Source: Pseudobdellovibrionaceae bacterium (GTDB lineage: Bacteria > Bdellovibrionota > Bdellovibrionia > Bdellovibrionales > Bdellovibrionaceae). From it: a stretch of DNA of 40,495 nucleotides. The DNA is taken from positions 1-40,495 of the forward strand of contig JAEUWH010000045.1 of the NCBI GenBank assembly GCA_016785955.1, read 5' to 3'. The notes beneath the pieces are model-generated. The model saw nothing but the letters and a program-made list of their open reading frames with translations. It was not told the origin of the DNA and did no database searches. Within the stretch, counting starts at the first letter, position 1, and each line of letters opens with the position of its first letter. Below, in pieces: positions 1 through 8,201 of this stretch. The position numbers and the translations under genes are program-made.

Positions 1-126
1 CAATTTCTATTTTGGCTAAGAGATTAACTCCCACCCGCGCTGGGCGCGGGCCGATTCTGAAAGTAAGTTAAATTTAGTTTAAAAATCAACCTATGGTTAT
101 AGGTATTCTAAGGATAAATTTTTTTC
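1..126. other. Non-coding end of window with a GC-rich hairpin
   Basis: No convincing gene is visible here. Positions 34-40 (CCCGCGC) and 44-50 (GCGCGGG) form a perfect 7-bp GC hairpin with a 3-nt loop. No T-tract follows on either side, so it is not a standard intrinsic terminator. The rest is AT-rich. It may be the edge of a feature lying to the left of the window. Confidence 0.4.
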
Positions 127-231
127 AAAAATTCAAAATGCAAGACGTTCAAGGATTTCTCGCGGAGTCCTACGCAATGTAGGCCGCTCAAGCGGAATCC
201 CATAGTGGCAACGAAGTCAGTTTGAATTTTT
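127..231. repeat. Nested inverted-repeat (structured) element
   Basis: The ends are a perfect 11-bp inverted repeat, AAAAATTCAAA (127-137) and TTTGAATTTTT (221-231). Inside, further complementary blocks nest in order: GAC/GTC, CGTT/AACG, GGATT/AATCC, GCGG/CCGC and CCTAC/GTAGG around a GCAAT loop. The whole segment can therefore fold as one long interrupted stem of about 105 nt. It starts 10 nt beyond the 3' end of tRNA-Val in the direction of transcription. It could end the long leftward operon, protect RNA 3' ends, or be a copy of a dispersed REP/MITE-like repeat. The pairing is seen directly; the role is inferred. Confidence 0.55.
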
Positions 232-240
232 AGGAAGAAT

Positions 241-316
241 TGGTGCGAATAACTGGACTCGAACCAGTGACCTCGTCCATGTCAAGGACGCGCGCTACCA
301 ACTACGCTATATCCGC
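241..316 (-). tRNA. tRNA-Val (anticodon GAC)
   Basis: On the minus strand a full cloverleaf can be drawn. The acceptor arm is GCGGATA/TATTCGC, the D-stem GCGT/GCGC, the anticodon stem CGTCC/GGACG with loop TTGACAT (anticodon GAC, reading GUC/GUU valine codons), and the T-arm ACTGG-TTCGAGT-CCAGT. The discriminator is A and the CCA end is encoded. The first 10 nt overlap the 3' end of lipB, including its stop codon, so the tRNA is probably released from the lipB transcript by RNase P unless a promoter lies inside lipB. Confidence 0.96.
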
Positions 317-1023
317 ACTTTTAAAGTATCTTTAATTGATAATGGTTCTTGTTCGGATTGTAAATCGCAAAAGTCATTAGCTCTTTGCAATAATTTTTTT
401 TGGGCTTCAAATTCTGTCGTCCATTTTTTGAAAATGGTCTCTAAATCATCTTTTAAACCATAATTGCTGACTCGATCGACACGCGCTGAATTGACTCCAC
501 AGCTGCGTATAGAAGCAAAATACGACAGGTCATTGCACACATTAATCGCTAGACCGTGCCTGACGACCCCCTGATCGACCCGAATGCCTAAAAATGCAAT
601 TTTTCCTTGGGAGGTGTATAAACCAGGTGCCGGGCCAGAGAAACTGGTAATGCCGTATCCTTTCAACACGGCCGATGTTGCTTTTACCACCATGCAAACA
701 AAGTCCCGCACCCCAATCCCATGAACCTTCAGATCCATCATCGGGTAAATCACCAATTGTCCCGGTGTATGAAGAGTCGCTTGCCCGCCCCGATCCGTTT
801 GCACCACCGGGATTGCCTCAGCCTTAGCCTCACTCCTCTCAAACAAAACATCCTGACTCTGATCGCCTCGCACCCCCAGCGTGATGACAGATTCAAACTC
901 CATCCCAAGCACACACATCTCTGATGTACCTCGAATTCGGCCCGCCCTACTCTGCTGCTCGAGGGCCACCTGTTGATAGGAGCACAATCCTAAATACCGA
1001 CTAGTAAAGCTCAACGCGATCAT
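307..1023 (-). CDS. lipB: Octanoyltransferase LipB (lipoyl biosynthesis)
   Basis: LipB transfers octanoate from acyl-carrier protein to the lipoyl domains of 2-oxoacid dehydrogenases and glycine-cleavage H protein, in the cytoplasm. The translation carries the family blocks DRGGQATLHTPGQLVIYP, GKIAFLGIRV (catalytic Lys about 141) and the RSCG block (catalytic Cys about 175). The family's usual Tyr-His-Gly is Leu-His-Thr here. The ATG at 1023 gives 238 aa, near family length, and AGGGAGA lies immediately before it. GTG codons at 1041 and 1038 are alternatives. The start overlaps the upstream lipoprotein gene by about 20 nt, implying translational coupling. The 3' end runs 10 nt into tRNA-Val, so the last codons and the TAG stop are tRNA sequence. 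No lipA is seen in the window. Confidence 0.9.
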   Translation of the reverse strand: MIALSFTSRYLGLCSYQQVALEQQSRAGRIRGTSEMCVLGMEFESVITLGVRGDQSQDVLFERSEAKAEAIPVVQTDRGGQATLHTPGQLVIYPMMDLKVHGIGVRDFVCMVVKATSAVLKGYGITSFSGPAPGLYTSQGKIAFLGIRVDQGVVRHGLAINVCNDLSYFASIRSCGVNSARVDRVSNYGLKDDLETIFKKWTTEFEAQKKLLQRANDFCDLQSEQEPLSIKDTLKVRI

Positions 1024-1942
1024 TCTCCCTAAATCCACCACCGGAATGAATCACAGCGATGGCGCCATCTTGACCAAAGAAACTCACAACCTCTAAAGTT
1101 CCTTTTAAACGTCCAGGACTTTTACCAATAAACTGCCCCGTCTCGGTATCAAAAACCTCATCCCCATCATCTGTGACACGCAAAAGATCACCGACATTCA
1201 AACCAGAAATTTTACCCACATTTAAAAATACACGCTCACCCTGCAAAGACGCAATTCGCCCCTCCCATACCGTGGTTTCCAATGATTTCGTAATCTGCGG
1301 AATAAATTCAAACACTGTATCTTTTATAAGGGTAGGCACTATCGGGTTACTGGATTCACTCTTGAGCATTTCGGGACTAGGGGCCGCCGTGTCTTTATAC
1401 GTCACCACCTTCATGTGATTCAAAAGCTCCCGTCCATTTTGATTGACGATTCGTACTATAATCGAACACTCATATTCCGATGTTACACTTTTCAAAATAC
1501 CCTTCACCGGCGTCGAACGTTTCACGCGCAGATCTTTGATCTCGACCTCCAACGTACTATGAACTGTATATTGCTTTAATGACTTAACAATGTCTTTTAA
1601 GTCATACCCACCACCCGGGGACGTTTTAACCGTATCAATACCCAAATCCTTGCTATCAAACGCAATCACCTCGGAAGAACGATTAAGCTCTGCAATCAAT
1701 GTCTTTTGAATAGCCGTCCGCATTTCTGCAGACAGAATGGATTTAGAATCGTTAAAAGGCAAAATCATCAAACGTTTTTTTATCTGCCCTTGATCAACTC
1801 GAGGATTGATCGGAATATCTTTAACCATCCTAATCGCTTGATTCGTGTTTCTCTTTTCAACCGACTGACATGAAATCAACCCCAATAAAAATAACAGACC
1901 CAAAAAAATAATAGATTTGATTTTACTGTTGCTTAAGTTCAA
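1001..1942 (-). CDS. Lipoprotein with FlgT-like middle and C-terminal regions
   Basis: The 313-aa product has a lipoprotein signal peptide with lipobox LISC (Cys25) and is probably attached to the outer membrane facing the periplasm. Residues about 55-230 (starting RLMILPFND, with helical segments and beta strands) resemble the CsgG/LpoB-like fold. The last 85 residues, with VFLNVGKISGLNVGDLLRV and FRENDRVEL, look like the SH3-like C-terminal domain of FlgT, the flagellar H-ring protein of Vibrio. The gene overlaps the preceding FlgT-like gene by 20 nt and the following lipB by about 20 nt. The idea that the two proteins together supply the FlgT domain set is inference from motif pattern. A general CsgG-family envelope lipoprotein is the alternative. 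Confidence 0.6.
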   Translation of the reverse strand: MNLSNSKIKSIIFLGLLFLLGLISCQSVEKRNTNQAIRMVKDIPINPRVDQGQIKKRLMILPFNDSKSILSAEMRTAIQKTLIAELNRSSEVIAFDSKDLGIDTVKTSPGGGYDLKDIVKSLKQYTVHSTLEVEIKDLRVKRSTPVKGILKSVTSEYECSIIVRIVNQNGRELLNHMKVVTYKDTAAPSPEMLKSESSNPIVPTLIKDTVFEFIPQITKSLETTVWEGRIASLQGERVFLNVGKISGLNVGDLLRVTDDGDEVFDTETGQFIGKSPGRLKGTLEVVSFFGQDGAIAVIHSGGGFRENDRVELY

Positions 1943-3095
1943 ACGAGATCTCCTCAGGTTTAGAATCCACTAGCTCTAGTTTCACGTAACTCAAACTCTT
2001 CACATCCATCGCCAACAACTTATCTTGAACATCTTTAATATTTCCAACGAAATCAATTTCGTATGTAACGCTATTGGCAGCGATCGATTTTTCTTTTATG
2101 TTTTTGATATTGCCCGATTGAGCCTTTACCCGCTCTTTCAACAATTCAACTTTCTGCGGCTGTGAAACCATCGCAAACTTGAGACGAATTTTCTGTGAGT
2201 TCACCAATCCACGCTGTAATGCGTCCGTCATCAATGATACGATTTCAGCACCAATCGACTCGGACTCGTCGGCAATTTTTTTACTCAGTTCGGACTCCAT
2301 TTTTGCCGAATCCTTTGCCAGCGGCACATCATAGATCCGTTTGATATCCGCAAGCATCTTACCATTTTCCGCTTGCAATAAATTTAAATGCACTTCGACA
2401 CGCATTTGATCCATCATCCGCTCGGAACGCTTCACCAGCACTTGGCCCGACAGAACGTACGGAGTCTGCGCCAAACGAGCCAGCTTCAAAACCTCATCCG
2501 TGCTCAATTGAGACTTATTATACGATTTCGGCAATGCCGCAGAAAGCTCGATTTGATTGGCCGGCAGCAAATAAAAACCACCGCGCAAAAAAATCTCGCT
2601 CAGTTTGTCTTCCATGGCGACCAACGTCTTCGAGGTCGACTTTTCTTCTTTCGTCCACCACGACGACATTCTTTGAGAAATTGAATTCTCTATCTTAACC
2701 AAGGGTAAGATGGATTGATTTTTATCAATTTCCTCTAGCTGGCCCAAGGACTTTAACATATTACGAAACTCGGCCAGATTGACTTTGAACATCACCGTTT
2801 GCTTTGTTTTTTTATCTATTTGTTGGGATTCCGTAATATTTGAAAACGGAATAAATCGAGATGACTTTTGCACCAGCTGATTAATCACCGATTTTTTTTG
2901 TTTGCTGTAGCGCGCTTCTCCCAATACCTCGACACCAAATTCTTCGACGATTTGCATGATCGCCTTGTCTTGGATTTCCTTGCGGGCTTCCGTCGCCGAT
3001 TCCTTTTCGCTTTCAATTGTATAGGAACGCTCGATCAAACTAACCTGCGCTCCCAAAAGAAATGGCAACAAGATCATGGCACATATTTTTTTCAT
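1923..3095 (-). CDS. Exported protein with FlgT/LPP20-like N-terminal domain
   Basis: The 390-aa product starts with a Sec signal peptide (KKICAMILLPFLLGAQ) with no lipobox Cys. Residues about 28-120 contain a segment (ATEARKEIQDKAIMQIVEEF) typical of the LPP20/FlgT N-terminal fold, in which an Ala/Arg-rich helix follows a short strand. Residues about 165-300 (GGFYLLPANQIE, LARLAQTPYVLSGQVLV) match the pattern of the CsgG-like middle domain that senses or binds partners in FlgT. An SH3-like C-terminal domain is absent; the next gene has one. The ATG at 3095 is preferred over GTG 3098 because AGGGGGG lies 5 nt ahead. Its stop overlaps the next gene by 20 nt and dnaE ends 10 nt upstream. Function in the flagellar base or envelope is inferred. 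Confidence 0.6.
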   Translation of the reverse strand: MKKICAMILLPFLLGAQVSLIERSYTIESEKESATEARKEIQDKAIMQIVEEFGVEVLGEARYSKQKKSVINQLVQKSSRFIPFSNITESQQIDKKTKQTVMFKVNLAEFRNMLKSLGQLEEIDKNQSILPLVKIENSISQRMSSWWTKEEKSTSKTLVAMEDKLSEIFLRGGFYLLPANQIELSAALPKSYNKSQLSTDEVLKLARLAQTPYVLSGQVLVKRSERMMDQMRVEVHLNLLQAENGKMLADIKRIYDVPLAKDSAKMESELSKKIADESESIGAEIVSLMTDALQRGLVNSQKIRLKFAMVSQPQKVELLKERVKAQSGNIKNIKEKSIAANSVTYEIDFVGNIKDVQDKLLAMDVKSLSYVKLELVDSKPEEISFELKQQ

Positions 3096-3105
3096 CACTG
3101 CCCCC

Positions 3106-6100
3106 CTAACTGTTCTTTATTTCCAAAAAGTCTGTTCGCCCAAAATGAGAATGAATTTTTTCAAACAGATCATTATTCACACTGACTCCGGAAATATTGG
3201 GATGATCAATTTCAATTTCCCGATCATAATCCTTCAGCTTCATTTTCAAACTGAGCGGGGTCGTTCCTGGATGATCTTTCAAGACTCCGCTTAAGACAAG
3301 CAACTCGTCCTCATTGAATGATTCTAAATTGAACACAACCCGTTTTGATTTCTTAATGATATCTTCCAAGGGGACCATATTATCCACGATGATTTTAATC
3401 GCCCCATCCGTGTCTTCCAAATTCCCGCCCACCAGCAGAGGTCGTTCTGATTTTACATCCGCTTCATGCTTGGCGAAAACATCGGGAAAGATAACCAACT
3501 CGCAGGAACCATGCAGATCCTCTAGCTTCCCAAAGGCCATGCGCGTGCCTTTTTTAGTGATCATTTCCTTGAACTCGGCCATGATGCCCGACAAGATCAC
3601 CCGGCGTTTGGGCTCGCGTCTTCGATCTTGCGATACCAGCTGCGGCTGCCCAGAATCTTCAGCGGCCTGTTTCTTCAAACGCAACTCTTCGGCAATAGTT
3701 CCCAAATTTCCATTCGTCCACACGGCGGCTAATTTTTCAAAACCGTTCAAAGGATGATCACTGAGATAAAACCCCAACACTTCTTTTTCAAACGCCAAGA
3801 CCGTGGTACGTCCCCATTTTTCCAAATCGGGTAATTTAATGGATTTATCGGCGGTTTCGTCTAAATCAAAAAATGAGGACTGGCCAAGCTCACGATTTTT
3901 TTGCGTCGTCAGCGCCTGATCTAAAAATCGAGAATACCCCGCCATGAGCTGCGCCCGATGAAATCCAAATCCATCCATCGCGCCAGCTTTGATCAAACTC
4001 TCGATCACTTTTTTGTTCACCTTACGAAGATCTATACTTTCAAAAAAACCCTCAAGACTTTGAAATTTCTTGTCGTCTTTTTTCGCACGCGCGTCCAGAA
4101 TCGACTCCACGGCGGCGGAACCGACACCCTTGATCGCCCCCAAGCCAAAGAAGACACCTTCAGAGGTGACGTTAAACAAATAATCCGAAACATTAATATG
4201 CGGTGGCAGCACCTTGATACCGTGCTTTTGACAATCTTTAACGTACTTGACGATTTTGTCCGTGTCGTTGATCTCGGTCGATAACAACGCCGCAAAAAAT
4301 TCCCCCGTGTAATGATGCTTGATCCAGGCGGTCTGTGCCGTGATCACGGAATAAGCCGCGGCATGCGACTTATTAAAACCGTAATCGGCAAATTTATACA
4401 TCAATTCGAATAATTCTTCTGAACGTTTGGAATCATGGCCTTTTTCTTTGGCTCCTTTTAAAAAGCGCAAACGATGCTGATCCATTTCTTCTTTGATTTT
4501 TTTACCCATCGCCCGACGAAGCATATCCGCTTCCCCCAACGAATAGCCGGCAATCAACGAAGCGATCCCCATAACCTGTTCTTGATAAACCATGATACCA
4601 TAGGTTTCTTCTAAGACTTGTTTAGTATCTTCCAATAAGTATTCAATTGGAGACTCTTTGTGTTTACGTTTTGTGTACTCGGGAATATTGGCCATCGGAC
4701 CGGGGCGATACAACGATGTGATCGCTGTGATATCCGCAAAACTGGATGGCTTGATTTTGCGCGTGGCATCCGTGATGCCTTCACCCTCAAACTGAAAAAT
4801 CCCGGCCGTATCCCCACGGGAAAGCAACTCGTAAATTTTGGGGTCTGTCAGGGGAATAAGATTCGCCTTAACATCCACACCATGATTTCGTTTCACCAAA
4901 TTCAACGCATAATTAATATGAGTCAGTGTTTTTAAACCCAGAAAATCAAACTTAATAAGGCCAATCTTCTCGGCATGCTTCATGTCGTACTGGACGACGT
5001 TCTCTCCATCAGCGCCTTTATACAAAGGTGCCAATCGAATCAATTCGCCATCGGCGATGATGACGCCGGCAGCATGGATACCCGCATGACGAACCAATCC
5101 CTCCACACGCTGAGCTAAATCCATCAAGGTCGCAACGGTGGGATTCATGTCCATCATCTCGCGGATACGAGGTTCCATCTCTAAGGATTCTTTTAAATTA
5201 ATTCCCAACTTATCTGGAATCAATTTAGTGACGAGATCGACTTCCGCAAAGGTCATCCCCAAAACACGCCCGACGTCTTTGATCGCGGCACGTGCCTGCA
5301 ACTTTCCGTAGGTGATAATCTGCGACACCGATTGAATACCATATTTTTGGGTCACATAGTTGATCACTTCACCCCGGCGATCTTGACAAAAATCGATATC
5401 AAAATCCGGCATACTGATACGCTCGGGATTTAAAAAACGCTCGAACAGCAAAAAATTAGGCAATGGATCTAAATCAGTAATGCGCAACGAATAGGCCACC
5501 AGCGATCCCGCTCCAGATCCCCGCCCGGGGCCAACAGGAATATTATTATTTTTGGCCCAGTTAATAAAGTCTTGAACGATTAAAAAATAACCGTTGAACC
5601 CCATCTTGTCGATGACGCTCAATTCATAATTCAACCGCTTTTCATAGTCTGGCTCTTGTTCAACGGCAACGGGTTCTCCCCGCTCTTTGGCTTCATCAAA
5701 GCGCAGACGCAAGCCTTCAAATGATCGCGCCGCGATCTCTTCCTTAAGAGATCGCCCCGCTTCCGTTGGGAACGTGGGCAAGTGGTAAATGGCTTTACCA
5801 TTGGCATCTTTCAAATTGAATTTGATATTGATACTATCGGCAATCACAAGAGTGTTCGCGATCGCCTCGGGCACATCCGAAAACAAATCGTGCATGACAT
5901 GCGGAGCTTTAAAGTAAAATTCGTTAGGACCTAATCGAAAACGGGCCTCATCCTGTAAGGTACGATTGGTTCCAATACAAATCAAAACTTCCTGCGCCAC
6001 TTGATCTTCTTGATTGAGATAATAAACGTCGTTCGCCGCAACTAAAGGAATCTCCAATTTCTGCGCCAGCTCGATCAGAAAACTATCGACCGCAGAACCG

Positions 6101-6654
6101 CGCACATGCACGGTACGACTCAGTTCAATATAAAACCGCGAACCAAATATTTCTTTCAAACGAACGGCTTTAGCTTCGGCCGCCTCGGCGCCTTCTTTTA
6201 AAAATGTATCCGTGATCTCGCCACGGTTTCCACCGCTCAAACAAATCAAATGCTCTGAATATTTATTTAAGACTTCATAATCAATACGCGGTTTCCAATA
6301 GAAACCTTCCTGATAACCAATCGAACTCAGCTGACAAAGGTTCCGATAACCCTCAATGTTCTGAGCTAAAAACACCAATCGCCGCGGACCCATAAAGGCA
6401 TCCCGATCCGCTTTCTTTTCAAAACGGTTTTCGCACACATACGCATCCAACCCTAAGATCGGATTGACGTTGTTATCTTTACAGGCAAAATAAAATTCGA
6501 TCGCACCGAACATGGACCCATTGTCAGTCAAAGCAACAGCCTTCATGCCCATTTCGGCCGCTTTTTTAGCAATTTGTTTCACTCGTGGCGTGGCTTCCAG
6601 TAACGAATACTCGGAGTGCGTATGCAGATGTACAAAAGGAACGATCTCAGACAT
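3106..6654 (-). CDS. dnaE: DNA polymerase III alpha subunit DnaE
   Basis: This is the replicative polymerase catalytic subunit, 1182 aa, close to the usual 1150-1200. In order it shows a PHP domain (HLHTHSEYSLLEA near residue 10, VALTDNGSMFGA), the C-family polymerase palm and fingers with GPGRGSGAGSLVAY and the catalytic triad region MPDFDIDFCQDRRGE (about 413-427), tandem HhH near residue 840, and an OB-fold beginning ILSGIMAEFKEMITKKGT around residue 990. Both His residues of the PHP metal-site motif HLHTH are present. The start ATG lies 3 nt after the guaA stop, with GGGAA inside the end of guaA as the ribosome site, so the two are translationally coupled. The linkage of dnaE to guaBA in one gene string is unusual compared with the common lpx-rnhB-dnaE context of proteobacteria. 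Confidence 0.97.
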   Translation of the reverse strand: MSEIVPFVHLHTHSEYSLLEATPRVKQIAKKAAEMGMKAVALTDNGSMFGAIEFYFACKDNNVNPILGLDAYVCENRFEKKADRDAFMGPRRLVFLAQNIEGYRNLCQLSSIGYQEGFYWKPRIDYEVLNKYSEHLICLSGGNRGEITDTFLKEGAEAAEAKAVRLKEIFGSRFYIELSRTVHVRGSAVDSFLIELAQKLEIPLVAANDVYYLNQEDQVAQEVLICIGTNRTLQDEARFRLGPNEFYFKAPHVMHDLFSDVPEAIANTLVIADSINIKFNLKDANGKAIYHLPTFPTEAGRSLKEEIAARSFEGLRLRFDEAKERGEPVAVEQEPDYEKRLNYELSVIDKMGFNGYFLIVQDFINWAKNNNIPVGPGRGSGAGSLVAYSLRITDLDPLPNFLLFERFLNPERISMPDFDIDFCQDRRGEVINYVTQKYGIQSVSQIITYGKLQARAAIKDVGRVLGMTFAEVDLVTKLIPDKLGINLKESLEMEPRIREMMDMNPTVATLMDLAQRVEGLVRHAGIHAAGVIIADGELIRLAPLYKGADGENVVQYDMKHAEKIGLIKFDFLGLKTLTHINYALNLVKRNHGVDVKANLIPLTDPKIYELLSRGDTAGIFQFEGEGITDATRKIKPSSFADITAITSLYRPGPMANIPEYTKRKHKESPIEYLLEDTKQVLEETYGIMVYQEQVMGIASLIAGYSLGEADMLRRAMGKKIKEEMDQHRLRFLKGAKEKGHDSKRSEELFELMYKFADYGFNKSHAAAYSVITAQTAWIKHHYTGEFFAALLSTEINDTDKIVKYVKDCQKHGIKVLPPHINVSDYLFNVTSEGVFFGLGAIKGVGSAAVESILDARAKKDDKKFQSLEGFFESIDLRKVNKKVIESLIKAGAMDGFGFHRAQLMAGYSRFLDQALTTQKNRELGQSSFFDLDETADKSIKLPDLEKWGRTTVLAFEKEVLGFYLSDHPLNGFEKLAAVWTNGNLGTIAEELRLKKQAAEDSGQPQLVSQDRRREPKRRVILSGIMAEFKEMITKKGTRMAFGKLEDLHGSCELVIFPDVFAKHEADVKSERPLLVGGNLEDTDGAIKIIVDNMVPLEDIIKKSKRVVFNLESFNEDELLVLSGVLKDHPGTTPLSLKMKLKDYDREIEIDHPNISGVSVNNDLFEKIHSHFGRTDFLEIKNS

Positions 6655-6657
6655 GAA

Positions 6658-8196
6658 CTATTCCCATTCTATTGTGGCCGGTGGTTTACTGGTGATATCA
6701 TACACCACACGAGAAACACCTTTCACTTTGTTTGTTATACGACTTGAAATCTCGCGCAAATCACGCGTATGAAATTCAAACCAATCCGCCGTCATGCCAT
6801 CACTGGCCGTCACCGCCCGAACAGCCAAGACCGAATCATAGGTACGTCCATCACCCATCACACCCACGGTCTGCACCGGCGTCAGCACACAGAATGCCTG
6901 CCAAATTTTTTCGTACAATCCTTTTTCTTTTAAATAATCAATATAGATCGCATCGGCCTCTTTCAAGATGGCCAATTTTTCCGCCGTCACCTCACCAATC
7001 ACGCGGATAGACAACCCCGGCCCCGGGAAAGGATGACGGTTAATCAGCTCATCAGACAACTTCAAAGCTTTCCCCAGCTGGCGCACTTCATCTTTAAACA
7101 GCATACGAAAAGGCTCCAGCAGTTTAAAATTCAGCTTCTCGGGCAGGCCACCAACATTATGATGAGACTTAATAGTAACCGAAGAACCCGTTGTCGAGAC
7201 ACTTTCAATCACATCGGGATACAAAGTCCCCTGTGCCAAAAAATGAATTTCGACATGATCATCCGCCTGAATTTTCTTTACGGCGGCATCAAACACGTCG
7301 ATAAAAACGCGCCCCACCGTTTTTCTTTTCTTTTCAGGATCAGAAATACCGGCAAGGCTTTGCAGGAAACTCTCCGAAGCATCTACGGGATGTAAATTCA
7401 GGCCCAAACTTTCATAAGATTGAATCACTTTTTCGTATTCATTCTTGCGCAGCAAGCCATTGTTAACAAACACGCAGTACACGCGCTCTTTGCCAAAAAT
7501 TCGCGTCAACATGACGGCCAGGACACTGGAGTCAACCCCGCCCGAAAGCGCGCATAAAATATTTTGCTGCGTTCCCACTTCGGCCAGTACACGATCTTGA
7601 ATGGATTTTAAAAAATCATCCACTTGCCAATTTTTTTTCGCCTTCGTTTTGCCAATAAAATAATTCAGGATTTCATCACCCCGTTGCGTGTGAACCACTT
7701 CGGGATGAAATTGAACGGCAAACACCAAGTCTTTTTCCATCGCCGCCGGATGATCATCCGTTTCCGCAATCACTTGATAGCCCTGCGGAACACTCACCAC
7801 AACATCGCCATGACTCATCCACACGGGTTGAGACATCACCCCATCCACGAAAGGGGACTTACTCCACGTCACCGTTTTAAATCCATACTCCCGACTTTTT
7901 GCCGATTCGACTTTACCACCCAGATCATGACAGATCAGCTGCATGCCGTAACAAATTCCCATTATCGGCGCAATACCCACCAGCTCTTTGATACTGCGAT
8001 AGGGCGCCCCTTCCTGATAAACAGAATGAGGTCCACCACTTAAAATAATACCATCATAGTTACTTTTTTTAATTTCTTCAGTTGGATAACCAAAATGCTT
8101 GATCTCGCTATAGTAACCCATCTCGCGCAAACGCCGCGCAATCAACTGAGTCACCTGAGAACCAAAATCTAAAATCAAAAATCCGTGTCCTGACAT
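6658..8196 (-). CDS. guaA: GMP synthase (glutamine-hydrolysing)
   Basis: GuaA converts XMP to GMP using ATP and glutamine, the last step of guanylate synthesis, in the cytoplasm. The 512-aa translation shows the class I glutamine amidotransferase domain (ILDFGSQVTQLIARR, nucleophile Cys82 in MGICYGMQL, His164 and Glu166 in HPEV), the ATP-pyrophosphatase loop SGGVDSS at 218-224, and the C-terminal dimerisation domain with PFPGPGLSIRVIGE, ending with the characteristic TIEWE. Length matches the family. It begins 5 nt after the guaB stop and ends 3 nt before dnaE, so guaB-guaA-dnaE is almost certainly one transcript. The ribosome-binding site is weak (TTGGAAT). Confidence 0.98.
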   Translation of the reverse strand: MSGHGFLILDFGSQVTQLIARRLREMGYYSEIKHFGYPTEEIKKSNYDGIILSGGPHSVYQEGAPYRSIKELVGIAPIMGICYGMQLICHDLGGKVESAKSREYGFKTVTWSKSPFVDGVMSQPVWMSHGDVVVSVPQGYQVIAETDDHPAAMEKDLVFAVQFHPEVVHTQRGDEILNYFIGKTKAKKNWQVDDFLKSIQDRVLAEVGTQQNILCALSGGVDSSVLAVMLTRIFGKERVYCVFVNNGLLRKNEYEKVIQSYESLGLNLHPVDASESFLQSLAGISDPEKKRKTVGRVFIDVFDAAVKKIQADDHVEIHFLAQGTLYPDVIESVSTTGSSVTIKSHHNVGGLPEKLNFKLLEPFRMLFKDEVRQLGKALKLSDELINRHPFPGPGLSIRVIGEVTAEKLAILKEADAIYIDYLKEKGLYEKIWQAFCVLTPVQTVGVMGDGRTYDSVLAVRAVTASDGMTADWFEFHTRDLREISSRITNKVKGVSRVVYDITSKPPATIEWE

Positions 8197-8201
8197 ATTT
8201 T

